From NCBI RefSeq assembly GCF_019702925.1, contig NZ_AP024713.1:1612001-1676000 (forward strand): a stretch of DNA of 64,000 bases. Direction: 5' to 3'. The stretch's first letter is position 1; every line of letters starts with the position of its first letter. The translations under genes were made by a program, and so were the position numbers. Of this stretch, positions 28,785-38,042 are shown piece after piece. Below the pieces are notes generated by a model. The model made no database searches and was not told the origin of the DNA. It worked only from the letters and a program-made list of their open reading frames with translations. This stretch comes from Campylobacter sp. 19-13652 (GTDB lineage: Bacteria; Campylobacterota; Campylobacteria; Campylobacterales; Campylobacteraceae).

Positions 28785-30662
28785 ATGGAAAAACTCATAA
28801 ATTTAAATCTAATCTTAAAACAAAGCTGGCAAGAAAAGTACGAGCTTTATAAAAATTTAAACTCATCTATCATAGACGAGGGGATTAATATTTGCGGGAT
28901 TAAGACTGGCTTAAAGGAGGATACAGAGGCTTTGCGACTAGCTGTGGCAAAGCGGCTTGTGGATCTAAAAACCGAAGCGATAGAAAATGAGCTAAAAAAG
29001 CTAAACTTTAATCAATCGCAGATAAAAGATATTAAAAAACCCCTTTTTAAACTTGCGCTTAAATTTAATATGCAAAACCTCGAAAATCTAATCGAGCGAG
29101 CCATAAATGACGGCTTAATAAAAGGCTTTAGCAAGGCGCTAATCATGGGCGTACACGAGATAGGGCTAGCCATAAATGAGTGGCAAATATCTTGGCAAGA
29201 AAAGATAATAGACGGCACAAACGAGGAGCTTTTGGATAAATTTAAAGAGCTAAGCGAGGCTGTAAAGTGGCTAAAACAAAACGGACTTTTCATGCGTACA
29301 CCACAGGGCGAGGCGGCTGATAGGGCTTATGGCGCGCTTGTAAAAAGTGGCGCAGGCTATGATATGAGGACGTATGCAGAGGCTTTTAAGGATGAATTTA
29401 GTGCCATTGACGCGGCATTTTTTAATGCTATTAAAGCTATGAAAGATAATCTAAATCAAACTGATGAGCTAATCTCTAGCGCAGATGCGGCTGCTTATAT
29501 AGAGTATTTTAGCGCGCTAAAGGAGGCGTTTGCTTGCAAAGAGGTAAATGAGTGCATAGGCAAGTGGCAAGACGCGGAACGCGTGTGGATGAGGGTAAAA
29601 GCGCCACTTCAAGTGGGACATCCGCTTGAATATTACGAGGACGCCCTAACGCATGCAGTTGCGCCCGAATGGGACTTGCGACTAGCCTCAAACTCAGCCA
29701 TAGACGAAAATAAGCTAAAATCCCAAATGATAAGCACCTTTGAGCATTTTTATAAAAATTTGGGCGCAGATGACGAGTCTATGCGTACTCAAGTGATAGA
29801 AAATATCAAAAAAACCCAGCTTTACATAAGCGCACCTATGCTCTTTTACGCAGCGGAGCTTGATGGGCTTTTTAGCGCTCAAGTCGTGCCAAATGACGAA
29901 ACCGTAAGCTCTGAATGCGGCAAGAAAATCTTTGCCTTTACAGACCATATCCGCACTGCCTCTATGGCGCGTCCGTTTATGCGCCTTAGTACGGAGATTT
30001 TTCCAAGTGAGTTTTTGGAATTTAACCGCAGGGTGCTTTTTGTAAGACCTAGGCTTTGGAAGCAAGTTTATAACGCAAGCACAATCGGACATGAGTTTGG
30101 GCATATTTTCTTTATTGGTGAGCAGACTGAAAAGCTGATGAATGAAAGTGGAGAGTTTAAATTTATAGAGGAGTATAAGGCCACAGCTGGGGGACTTGTT
30201 AACTTTTTCTTAAACGATAAGGAGGTTAGCGGAGAGCTTAGGATAGCCGTATTTGCGGAACTAATCGCACGCGCTGTAGGGCTAATAGCGTGGAAAAACG
30301 TCCCAGAGGTAAGAGCGTATTACTGTGAGGGACTTATACATTTAAGCCTGCTTTTTAGCTCCAAAGCGATAGAATTTAACGGCACTAGCTTAGAGGTTGA
30401 TATAAGCGCGGCAGCTTATGAGAGATTTAAAAAGCTATGCCTACTTACCTATGAGAGCCTAGCCATACACTACATAGAGCAAAATGACGCTAGCACTTGG
30501 CTAAAAAACTACTGCGTAAAAGATGACAAAACCTACCTCCCAAAGCAATCCGAAGTGGAGGAGTTTGTAAAATATTATTACAACAGATACGAGCTAATAG
30601 GTGGAGAGCTGGATACTTCAGGGGCGTGGGCTAGATACAGTGCACAAGCCATAAATGAGTAA
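28785..30662 (+). CDS. ciaB: Campylobacter invasion antigen B homologue
   Basis: Homologue of the CiaB protein linked to host-cell invasion in C. jejuni. The 625 residues have no signal peptide and are mostly helical and soluble. A zinc-protease type motif HEFGH is at 436-440, followed by EEYKATAGG with glutamates at 462-463, a spacing compatible with a gluzincin-type site. The closing segment ends SGAWARYSAQAINE. CiaB was described as a secreted effector, but conserved HExxH residues suggest an enzymatic role. It is monocistronic, with its own promoter; the next gene has its own -10 box. Confidence 0.9.
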   Translation: MEKLINLNLILKQSWQEKYELYKNLNSSIIDEGINICGIKTGLKEDTEALRLAVAKRLVDLKTEAIENELKKLNFNQSQIKDIKKPLFKLALKFNMQNLENLIERAINDGLIKGFSKALIMGVHEIGLAINEWQISWQEKIIDGTNEELLDKFKELSEAVKWLKQNGLFMRTPQGEAADRAYGALVKSGAGYDMRTYAEAFKDEFSAIDAAFFNAIKAMKDNLNQTDELISSADAAAYIEYFSALKEAFACKEVNECIGKWQDAERVWMRVKAPLQVGHPLEYYEDALTHAVAPEWDLRLASNSAIDENKLKSQMISTFEHFYKNLGADDESMRTQVIENIKKTQLYISAPMLFYAAELDGLFSAQVVPNDETVSSECGKKIFAFTDHIRTASMARPFMRLSTEIFPSEFLEFNRRVLFVRPRLWKQVYNASTIGHEFGHIFFIGEQTEKLMNESGEFKFIEEYKATAGGLVNFFLNDKEVSGELRIAVFAELIARAVGLIAWKNVPEVRAYYCEGLIHLSLLFSSKAIEFNGTSLEVDISAAAYERFKKLCLLTYESLAIHYIEQNDASTWLKNYCVKDDKTYLPKQSEVEEFVKYYYNRYELIGGELDTSGAWARYSAQAINE

Positions 30663-30670
30663 AACTGTGA

Positions 30671-30676
30671 TATAAT
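30671..30676 (+). promoter_or_regulatory. Extended -10 element for the GGDEF-EAL pair
   Basis: GTGATATAAT with hexamer TATAAT, 36 bases before the TTG start. Confidence 0.6.
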
Positions 30677-30706
30677 TTAGAAAAATTTGAGATTTATAGG
30701 ATTTAT

Positions 30707-33118
30707 TTGCAGACTAAAAAAAGCCACGCTATTGCTATTTTATGCACCCTAGCGCCTTTTGTTTTATCGCTTGTATTATCGTATTTTGGGCTATTTGCGC
30801 TTAGTTTTACTAGCTTTAGCCTCATGCAAATAGCCTCATGCTTGCTTTATATCGCATTTATTAGGCATGTGGGGCTTTTTACCTCATATTACGTATTTAT
30901 TTTTATATTTTTACTAAGCAACACCCTAGCAACTGGACTTTGGGTATTTTACAAAGATACAGATATTACGCAAATATCACAAATGCCTCTTTTACACGCT
31001 TTTAGCGTGATTGGCTCTATTTTAATATCAGGCATAGCAGCCTCCATACTAAACGCAATCTATCAAAAAACGCAAAACGCACAAATTCTAATAGATACCC
31101 TTACAAAGACGCTTATTTACAGCGGTTTTACTTGGATTTTGCTATTTTCTCAAGACGTAGACGGATTAAAATTTAACCCATATAAATTTTATCTTTTTAT
31201 GGATATTTTTGTCCTAAGTACTATGCTAAGCATATTTTTATCCATTAAAAGAAAAAGAGCTAGCGCATCATTTTGGATTGTTTTTTCAGCTATTGCCATC
31301 TATGGTATTTACGGGCTTTTAAACGCCATAATAATTCAATCTGAAATAGCCTTTAGCAATGATAGCCACTGGCTAAAAATAAAAAATATACTAAGCACAA
31401 ATGAGTTTTACATTGCCATCTTTGGCGTGATTTATACGCTATTTTTGCTATCTAGCCTAATCGCAAAAAAAAGTCAATTTTATATTAAAAAAAGCATTAG
31501 TACAAGCCAGTTTAGAAATTTAAATTTTATATTTTTACTACCCCCTGTTGTAGCGAGCTTTTTTGTAAATAGACCAAATTTTATATGGATTAGCTTTTTA
31601 ATTTTAATCCTAATAATACACCGCATACTCACATACCACATCTCAAGCATCGCCCACAATAAAGATGTCTTTAAAAAAGAGCAAAAGCTCCACTCAGAGC
31701 TAGACCATGAAATAGAAGAGCACAAAAAAAAGCTAAAAGAAGTAAATGAAACTCTTAGAAATCTAAGCCACTATGACTCAATAACTGTGGTGCTAAATAG
31801 ACACTGGTTTATCATCGCCCTTAGTGAGCTAATTACCTCAAAACCGCTTGGCGATGTGATAAATTTATACAGCATAGATATTAATGAATTTAAGCAAATT
31901 AACGATATATATGGACACTATATAGGCGATGGTGCACTAAATCAAACCGCAAAAAAACTAAAGCAAATACTGCCTCAAAACGCAATAATAGGGAGATTTA
32001 ATAGCGATGATATAATAATAGCCATAAGGAGAGCATATAACAAAAATGACCGCACCGAATTTGCTGTAAAATTACTAAATGAGATAAAAAAGCCACTTTT
32101 AATAGAGCAAAGACAAATTCAAATAAATGCCAAAATAGGCATATCAAGCACACAAATAAACGAAATCTCTGCGACTGATTTAATAGCAAAAGCCGAAATA
32201 GCCCTAGCTCCAGCAAAGGTAAGTGCTGGAGGGTTTGCCTACTACTGCGATAAGATAAATAGCAAGGTATGGGAGGACACAAAAATCGACATACTGCTTG
32301 AAAGGGCTGACTTTAACAAAGAATTTAGCCTGCTTTATCAGCCTATTTACACACTAAAAGAGCGTAGACTAATAGGCGTAGAAGCACTTCTTAGGTGGCA
32401 AAGCCCAATAAAGGGAAAAATAGAGCCTGAAGTCTTTATAAAAGTGGCAGAACAAAGCCCTATTATAATAAATATAGGAAATTGGGTACTTGAAAAAGCA
32501 TTAAAAGAGATAGGCGGAGTAAATGCTAGGTTTGAGACGGATTTAACAGTGAGTGTAAATATAGCCTCAAGGCAGGCTGAAAATATAAACTTCACACAAG
32601 AGCTCATGCAGATGATAAGCCAAAATAGACTAAAACCTAGCTGGCTAAACATAGACATAAATGAGCAAAACATCTCTGGATTAGAGGAAACTGTCTCAAA
32701 TGTTATCACACAGCTTGGAGAAAATGGTGTCTTTGTAAATCTTGATAATTCAGGCACAGGGCTAATCTCAATCGAATTTATCAAAAAATACAGCATAAAT
32801 AAGATAAAAATTTCAAAAGAGCTAATAAAAAATATAGACACAAATATCTCAAACCAAAAGGTGGTAAAAGCGATTATAACAATGGCTAAAAAAATGGAGA
32901 TAAAAACCATAGCAGTGGGCATACAAACAGAAGCAGAGCTTGAAATTTTAAAAGGGCTAGAGTGCGATGAAGTACAAGGATTTATCTGGGCAGAGGCGCT
33001 AAGCTTAAGCGAACTAATAGAGCTAGTTAGGGCAGAAAATGGCTTAAAAAATAGGCATTTTATAACAAGCGTAGAGCCTAAAAAAGGAAGCGGTAATGAA
33101 ACTAGACCTAGCCTTTAG
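30707..33118 (+). CDS. Membrane protein with degenerate GGDEF and EAL domains, first of pair
   Basis: The 803 residues contain about eight transmembrane helices (to about residue 325), a short coiled coil, a GGDEF-like domain and an EAL-like domain. The GGDEF motif reads NSDDI, so cyclase activity is doubtful. In the EAL domain VEALLRW is kept, but the later catalytic positions differ: DDFGTG is DNSGTG, the KID motif is KIS, and AEGVE is AVGIQ. It may bind or sense c-di-GMP rather than turn it over. The start is TTG at 30707 after ATAGGAT. Its end overlaps the next gene by 23 bases. Confidence 0.85.
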   Translation: MQTKKSHAIAILCTLAPFVLSLVLSYFGLFALSFTSFSLMQIASCLLYIAFIRHVGLFTSYYVFIFIFLLSNTLATGLWVFYKDTDITQISQMPLLHAFSVIGSILISGIAASILNAIYQKTQNAQILIDTLTKTLIYSGFTWILLFSQDVDGLKFNPYKFYLFMDIFVLSTMLSIFLSIKRKRASASFWIVFSAIAIYGIYGLLNAIIIQSEIAFSNDSHWLKIKNILSTNEFYIAIFGVIYTLFLLSSLIAKKSQFYIKKSISTSQFRNLNFIFLLPPVVASFFVNRPNFIWISFLILILIIHRILTYHISSIAHNKDVFKKEQKLHSELDHEIEEHKKKLKEVNETLRNLSHYDSITVVLNRHWFIIALSELITSKPLGDVINLYSIDINEFKQINDIYGHYIGDGALNQTAKKLKQILPQNAIIGRFNSDDIIIAIRRAYNKNDRTEFAVKLLNEIKKPLLIEQRQIQINAKIGISSTQINEISATDLIAKAEIALAPAKVSAGGFAYYCDKINSKVWEDTKIDILLERADFNKEFSLLYQPIYTLKERRLIGVEALLRWQSPIKGKIEPEVFIKVAEQSPIIINIGNWVLEKALKEIGGVNARFETDLTVSVNIASRQAENINFTQELMQMISQNRLKPSWLNIDINEQNISGLEETVSNVITQLGENGVFVNLDNSGTGLISIEFIKKYSINKIKISKELIKNIDTNISNQKVVKAIITMAKKMEIKTIAVGIQTEAELEILKGLECDEVQGFIWAEALSLSELIELVRAENGLKNRHFITSVEPKKGSGNETRPSL

Positions 33119-35507
33119 CAAAAGCCAAAAAAGGGCTATTTATATATCTACTTCGCTATTTTTAGGCACGCTTTTGGCGATGTTTTTGGAGCTTTCATTT
33201 TTAATTTATTACCTAAATATATGCGCACTTTTTGTCATAGCTAGGGAGATTTATATCTGTGCGATAGAACAAAACGAAACGCCGACCCACTGGGTGCTTA
33301 TCTGCCTTGGAGCTATTATGAGCATAGTGGGAAATTCGATGTGGTATTTTTATATGGTAGCTGTAACAAAGATACAAGAGCATGAGTACCAGTACCTATT
33401 TATCTCAAATGTCTTGCCTGTGCTTTTAATATTTTCAGCAATTAGTGTGTACTTTTTTAATCGATTTTTAAATGATATAAAAGAGCGCCTTGTAGCAAAT
33501 ATCGACATGGCTAGTATTTTTCTAGCCCTTGGCGCATTTACGCTTGGCATGCTTGATAAATTTGATTATTCTATGGTGTTTAAAGCTCCAGCGCCATTTG
33601 CCTATTTTTTAATAATCATCATAAGCATGGCTAGCATTTTTATCATAATGAGCGCATTTTTCGTCTCAAACCAGCTAATCATAAGACATAGCATACTATA
33701 CATAATGATAGCAACCATGCTTGAAGCAACCATATCCATATATGATGCATATGATAATCTTACTTGGATAGGCTCTGGAGAGAGCCAGATGTCCCTGCCT
33801 TATGAGCGTGGAGTGGTACTAGCCCTTGGAGTGGTGCCATTTTTTATCTATATGCTTGGCGCATTTCACCTAAGACACATAAATAGGCGCGTTCGTAGAG
33901 ATAATCTAACTCTATCCCCTAGCACGAGCTGGATACCACTACTAGTGCTAATCCCAATAGCCATACACATGGACATGGACGCAAAGTTTTTATCGTTTAT
34001 AATCTTTGTGCTAATGACCCATGCCCTAATCGGACACTATGCAAGAAGTAACATAAACGCAAAAATGCTCCTAGAAAAAGAACTCGCAGCACAAGATTCA
34101 CTTAAAAAGACTATAGAAACGCACTCTAGCCAGTACTCGCTATCAAATTTAAAGCTACGAGATATGCTAAACAAAGACCACTTAACAGGGCTAAGTAACC
34201 GCAACTTTTTAATGTATGAGTTAGAAAATATGCTCGGTATAAAAGACAATTTAGTAGCGATTTATTATATCAATATACAAAAATTTAAACTCATCAATAG
34301 AACCTACGGACACAGTATAGGCGATAGGTTACTAAAAAGCATAGCAAAAACTTTACTTGAGCTAGTACAGGGTAATATTAAGGAGTATGATGGTGAGTTT
34401 GCAAATAACTATACCATAGCACGCCTTGGGGCTGATGAGTTTGTTTTGGTAAAAAAGTTAGAAAATGAAGACGAATTTAAAAACCTGGCCGACACTATAC
34501 TTTCAAAGCTTAGTGAGACATTTTTTATAGATAATTATAGCTTTAACCTAATCTACCATATCGGCGCACACATGACAAAAGCACAAGGCGACGAAGTCAT
34601 AAAAGCGGCCAACAACGCCCAAGAACTACTTAGAAACGCAGATAAATCTCTGCATTTTTTAAAATACTCAGGCAAATCTCAAATTTGCTTTTACTCCAAA
34701 GAGGTAAGCCAACTAAATAACGATAGAGCACGCATTGAAAATATGCTTAGAAATGCCGATTTTCAAACGGATTTTGAGATATTTTTCCAGCCTGTTTTTG
34801 ACATAAACACTAACCAAATTTGTGGCGCAGAGGCACTTTTACGCTGGAATCACCGTGGCGGACAGCTAGAGGCAAAGGAGTTTTTAACCATAGCACAAAA
34901 CTCAGATATGGGCTCAGAGCTTTGCTCGCTAAGTGCGCAAAAAACGATACAAATTCTATCCCAGTGGCAACACGAGGGATTAAGAATACCAAAAACCGGC
35001 ATAAACATCCTCCACCAACAGCTCATAAGACCTCGCTTTGCCTCCATAATAAATGGCTTTTTGCAAAAATACGAGCTAGAGGCTAAATATATAGAGGTCG
35101 AGCTTTTAGAAAAAATTTGGCGCCACCCAAAAGTTGTACTAGATGATACATTTGAGGCTCTTAAAAAAATGGGAATAAGCGTATGTATAGATGAGTTTGG
35201 CATAGGGCATTCATCGATAAATTTCATAAAACGCTACGGCATAAACCGTATAAAAATCGCTCACAGTATCGTTGAAAGTGCCGAAGGTTGTGAAAGCAAA
35301 AAGGAGATACTCTCATCTATTATAGATATAGGAAATATCCTAGGTATTCACACAACGGCAAAGGGCGTGATAGATAAAGAATTTATCGCAATCTTAAGAA
35401 AACTAAACTGCACAGAGGCTATGGGGTACGCACTAGAACGCCCTATGAGGGCTGAGGAGTTTAGAGCGTATCTAAGGCACAACAGCCACCGCGTACTACC
35501 AGCCTAA
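33096..35507 (+). CDS. Membrane protein with degenerate GGDEF and EAL domains, second of pair
   Basis: Also 803 residues and of the same layout: about eight transmembrane helices, a linker, GGDEF and EAL. The GGDEF site reads GADEF, close to active, with YINIQKFKLINRTYGHSIGD conserved. The EAL domain keeps EALLRW and EVELLEK but has IDEFGIG for DDFGTG, KIA for KID and AKGVI for AEGVE, and lacks the late Gln. Phosphodiesterase activity is therefore unlikely. ATG 33096 follows AAAAAGGAAG inside the end of the previous gene, so the two are coupled. They look like diverged duplicates that may form a heteromeric sensor. Confidence 0.85.
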   Translation: MKLDLAFSKSQKRAIYISTSLFLGTLLAMFLELSFLIYYLNICALFVIAREIYICAIEQNETPTHWVLICLGAIMSIVGNSMWYFYMVAVTKIQEHEYQYLFISNVLPVLLIFSAISVYFFNRFLNDIKERLVANIDMASIFLALGAFTLGMLDKFDYSMVFKAPAPFAYFLIIIISMASIFIIMSAFFVSNQLIIRHSILYIMIATMLEATISIYDAYDNLTWIGSGESQMSLPYERGVVLALGVVPFFIYMLGAFHLRHINRRVRRDNLTLSPSTSWIPLLVLIPIAIHMDMDAKFLSFIIFVLMTHALIGHYARSNINAKMLLEKELAAQDSLKKTIETHSSQYSLSNLKLRDMLNKDHLTGLSNRNFLMYELENMLGIKDNLVAIYYINIQKFKLINRTYGHSIGDRLLKSIAKTLLELVQGNIKEYDGEFANNYTIARLGADEFVLVKKLENEDEFKNLADTILSKLSETFFIDNYSFNLIYHIGAHMTKAQGDEVIKAANNAQELLRNADKSLHFLKYSGKSQICFYSKEVSQLNNDRARIENMLRNADFQTDFEIFFQPVFDINTNQICGAEALLRWNHRGGQLEAKEFLTIAQNSDMGSELCSLSAQKTIQILSQWQHEGLRIPKTGINILHQQLIRPRFASIINGFLQKYELEAKYIEVELLEKIWRHPKVVLDDTFEALKKMGISVCIDEFGIGHSSINFIKRYGINRIKIAHSIVESAEGCESKKEILSSIIDIGNILGIHTTAKGVIDKEFIAILRKLNCTEAMGYALERPMRAEEFRAYLRHNSHRVLPA

Positions 35508-35508
35508 G

Positions 35509-35703
35509 CTACTTACCTAGCTCGGCTGCTATGCTCTCATTGCTTCTTACTACAGAGCCTGAGCCGTGAATGACTGTTGGCATACAGCTAGTGCATATAT
35601 CCACGCTCTCGCCGCCTTTTATGGCCTGTATAAATACGGCATCTTTTTCATCTTTGCTGCTTATGCCGCAGACATTGCATATGACTTCATCATTTTTTTT
35701 CAT
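35509..35703 (-). CDS. Small zinc-ribbon protein, unknown
   Basis: Not assigned to a named family. The 64 residues carry two CxxC pairs (VICNVCGISS and DICTSCMPTV), suggesting one structural zinc, with an acidic linker. I chose the ATG at 35701-35703 because AAGGAG stands just upstream; an earlier in-frame start lacks one. It converges with the GGDEF-EAL pair, one base from the end of that gene. Confidence 0.7.
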   Translation of the reverse strand: MKKNDEVICNVCGISSKDEKDAVFIQAIKGGESVDICTSCMPTVIHGSGSVVRSNESIAAELGK

Positions 35704-35786
35704 TTTTTTCTCCTTAAATAAAATCGCCAAATTTTATCATTAAATTTATAAGCTCACCTTAACTTGCGTCAAGCCCAAACTCGTGC

Positions 35787-35792
35787 TATAAT
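35787..35792 (+). promoter_or_regulatory. Extended -10 element for the dUTPase gene
   Basis: TGCTATAAT (hexamer TATAAT) 27 bases before the ATG, with AAAAAGGA between. Confidence 0.65.
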
Positions 35793-35813
35793 GACGCACA
35801 AAAAGGACAAACC

Positions 35814-36506
35814 ATGAAAGAACAAAATCTAATCCTACAAATGATAAACATGCAACAAAGCTTAAATGACGCCACCGCTGGGGTAGGCTGGGAGAGCGGC
35901 TACGCAAATAACGGCAAGCTCATAAGCTGGCGCCGTTGCATATATATGGAGTGCGCTGAGCTAATCGATAGCTTTGCATGGAAGCATTGGAAAAACGTAA
36001 ATGCCGAGGCAGACCGCGAAAATATCCTAATCGAAATAGTCGACATCTGGCACTTTGTGCTAAGCCTAATGCTAGCGCAATACCACCTAAGAGGGCTTAC
36101 AGACCCTGTAAGACTAGCTAATGACATAGCAAGCTCTAGGGATTTTAGCACATTTTGCAAAGAACCTCGCGATATATCAAGCGAAAATATGTACGAAATT
36201 CTAAACGACATCGAAAAGCTAATCCACGAATGCAGCGGCTTTAGCTTTGACGTGTTTGCCATACTTCACAGCTATTTTACAGTCGCACTAAAATGCGGAG
36301 TAAATTTAGAAAAGCTCTTTAACGGCTACATCGGCAAAAACGTACTAAACGCCTTTAGACAAAAGCACGGCTACAAAGATGGCACATACATAAAAGTCTG
36401 GGGCGATAAGGAGGACAATGAAGTCCTAAGCCAAATCCTAGCCACAAAGCCCGCTAGCCTAGAACAGATATACTCAAAGCTAGAGAGCCTCTACCCAGGC
36501 AAATAG
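35814..36506 (+). CDS. dut: Dimeric (all-alpha) dUTP diphosphatase
   Basis: Hydrolyses dUTP to dUMP, keeping uracil out of DNA and supplying thymidylate synthesis. The 230 residues belong to the all-alpha NTPase class, not the trimeric beta type: metal-binding motifs are YMECAELIDSFAWKHWK near 42-58 and EIVDIWHF near 78-85, with late YNIGYKDGTYIK-like residues (HGYKDGTYIKVWGDKEDN) at about 186-203. This class is typical of Campylobacter. Stands alone with a clear promoter. Confidence 0.93.
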   Translation: MKEQNLILQMINMQQSLNDATAGVGWESGYANNGKLISWRRCIYMECAELIDSFAWKHWKNVNAEADRENILIEIVDIWHFVLSLMLAQYHLRGLTDPVRLANDIASSRDFSTFCKEPRDISSENMYEILNDIEKLIHECSGFSFDVFAILHSYFTVALKCGVNLEKLFNGYIGKNVLNAFRQKHGYKDGTYIKVWGDKEDNEVLSQILATKPASLEQIYSKLESLYPGK

Positions 36507-36946
36507 CCATTTTACGGCGCAACCCCGCTGGGCTTTAGCTATGCGTAGCGGGGTAAATTTATGCCCATACTTTAGCCTTAGCTGCGCAAGATAGGCTATT
36601 TATCACAAAATCCAAAAATAGACATAAAAGCTAACACCAAATAAACGACGTCAAAAAGCTAATAATGCCACACATTTTAGCTAATAAATTTATCAAGCTC
36701 CATCACAGGCTTTAATCCAATCTTTTAGCCGCAAATTGCCTTCTTATGCATTAATTTTAAACCCATAAAAGATAGATAAACATTCAGCTACCATAGCTTG
36801 CTTATTTAGGCTAACTGTTTAAATTTATTTATATTTTTTAATAAAAATTAAAAATTTTAGAAATTATTTGATATTTATTCTCATATGTAAGAAATCTTTT
36901 AGAATAAATTGTTTATAATATCCATTATCAAATAAAAGGAGCTACG
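36507..36946. other. Intergenic region with one strong stem-loop
   Basis: No gene supported. ACCCCGCT at 36522-36529 pairs perfectly with AGCGGGGT at 36547-36554, 15 bases after the dUTPase stop; there is no T-run, so it may be a transcript-end stem. The right part is AT-rich and carries the promoter of the next operon. Confidence 0.6.
36914..36919 (+). promoter_or_regulatory. -10 element for the DUF2325-flavodoxin operon
   Basis: TATAAT 33 bases before the ATG, with AAAAGGAG before the start. The AT-rich upstream sequence could hold a metal-regulator site, but no clear palindrome was found. Confidence 0.6.
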
Positions 36947-37261
36947 ATGTCAGTTTTAGTAATCGGTGCAGATGAAATAACCCCTATTAAAGCGGTCTTA
37001 AAAGACTTAGGCGCAAACAAAATCGAGCACTGGGACGCACGCAATGAAAACCGCGTAAACCGCAAACCGATCCCGCAAGATACTCAGTGCATCGTAATGC
37101 TTACGAGTTTTTTAAACCACAACACAATGAAAACTATCAAAACTCAGGCTAAAAAGCGCAATATTCCACTTGTATGCGCTAAGCGTAGTGTTAGCTGCGT
37201 TTTTTGTGAATACTGCAAGGTCTTTGGGCTAGACAGGGAGTTTGGATGTGGGAGAAAATAG
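36947..37261 (+). CDS. DUF2325-type protein, Cj1384-like
   Basis: A 104-residue cytosolic protein with a Rossmann-like start (VLVIGADEITPIKAVLKDLGANKIEHWDARN), the TSFLNHNTMKTIKTQAKKRNIPLV segment typical of DUF2325, and a C-terminal cluster of Cys (SVSCVFCEYCKVFGLDREFGCG), four within 21 residues. Those could bind a metal or a cluster. It begins a three-gene run with an unknown protein and flavodoxin; C. jejuni has this order beside catalase, as I recall, suggesting iron or oxidative stress control. Function unknown. Confidence 0.75.
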   Translation: MSVLVIGADEITPIKAVLKDLGANKIEHWDARNENRVNRKPIPQDTQCIVMLTSFLNHNTMKTIKTQAKKRNIPLVCAKRSVSCVFCEYCKVFGLDREFGCGRK

Positions 37262-37264
37262 CAG

Positions 37265-38041
37265 ATGAGATTTGGATACTCTTGCGATTTTGGCGAAATA
37301 GCTCCAAGTATATTTCGCACTCTTAGCGCACAAAAAAGGACGAAGCTTTTCCTGGCGCTTTATAATAGTGCGACTGAATGCGCCCTAAAAATACCGCTAA
37401 AACAGGCAAAATGTGGCAATATAATGAGAGCTTTTGAGTTTAAAATAGAAGCCTTATTGCGCCCAAATGGCTATAAAAAAGCGCAAGGTATTAAATTTAT
37501 AGACCTAGCAAGCACAGCTGTGATAAACGCCTACAAACAAAGGCAAAAAGCCCAAAATCTAGCGCAGAAAAAGCAAAGCGCAATAAATTTATCCCACGTA
37601 ATCTCAAATTTAGCCGTTGCACCGGCACTGCCGGTAGCGAGGCTTATAACGCTTTGCCATGCGCAGGGGAACTTTGAGATATGGCTTGGGGCACAGGAGG
37701 TATTTACTAACTACGTTTTTGAAAAAATATCAGCCAAACAGCAAGATAAAGATGTAACGCTAGAAAACGGCGTCATTTATATCAAAGAAAACAACGAGGT
37801 GCAGCTAGCCGTACTGCCTAGCTTTTCGCAGATTGACTGCGAAGATAAAACAAGCGCAGACGCACAGATAAAAAGCGCTTTAAAGCTCTTGCGCAAAGAG
37901 CCACAAGCTAGCGTATACGTGGTAGCCCCTCGCTCGCCGCGCTTTAATAAAAAGATACAAATAAGGCACTGCGAGCAAGGCGTGGGAGAGATAAAGCTAG
38001 TCCCATATACGATAGTTCCAAATTTATTAAAAGGAGAATAA
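37265..38041 (+). CDS. Conserved hypothetical protein in the flavodoxin operon, Cj1383-like
   Basis: Function unknown. The 258 residues have no signal peptide or membrane helix and are fairly basic. Visible stretches are a helical N-terminal half with KQRQKAQNLAQKKQS and a C-terminal alpha-beta half (VYVVAPRSPRFNKKIQIRHCE). It starts three bases after the DUF2325 gene and ends one base before flavodoxin, so the three are surely cotranscribed. This linkage is the best clue to its role. Confidence 0.7.
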   Translation: MRFGYSCDFGEIAPSIFRTLSAQKRTKLFLALYNSATECALKIPLKQAKCGNIMRAFEFKIEALLRPNGYKKAQGIKFIDLASTAVINAYKQRQKAQNLAQKKQSAINLSHVISNLAVAPALPVARLITLCHAQGNFEIWLGAQEVFTNYVFEKISAKQQDKDVTLENGVIYIKENNEVQLAVLPSFSQIDCEDKTSADAQIKSALKLLRKEPQASVYVVAPRSPRFNKKIQIRHCEQGVGEIKLVPYTIVPNLLKGE

Positions 38042-38042
38042 A

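Noticed and set aside
36522-36554. Stem-loop after the dUTPase gene as a classical terminator
   Set aside because: The 8-bp stem is perfect, but the 17-base loop and absence of a T-run argue against an intrinsic terminator; kept only as a stem-loop in the gap.
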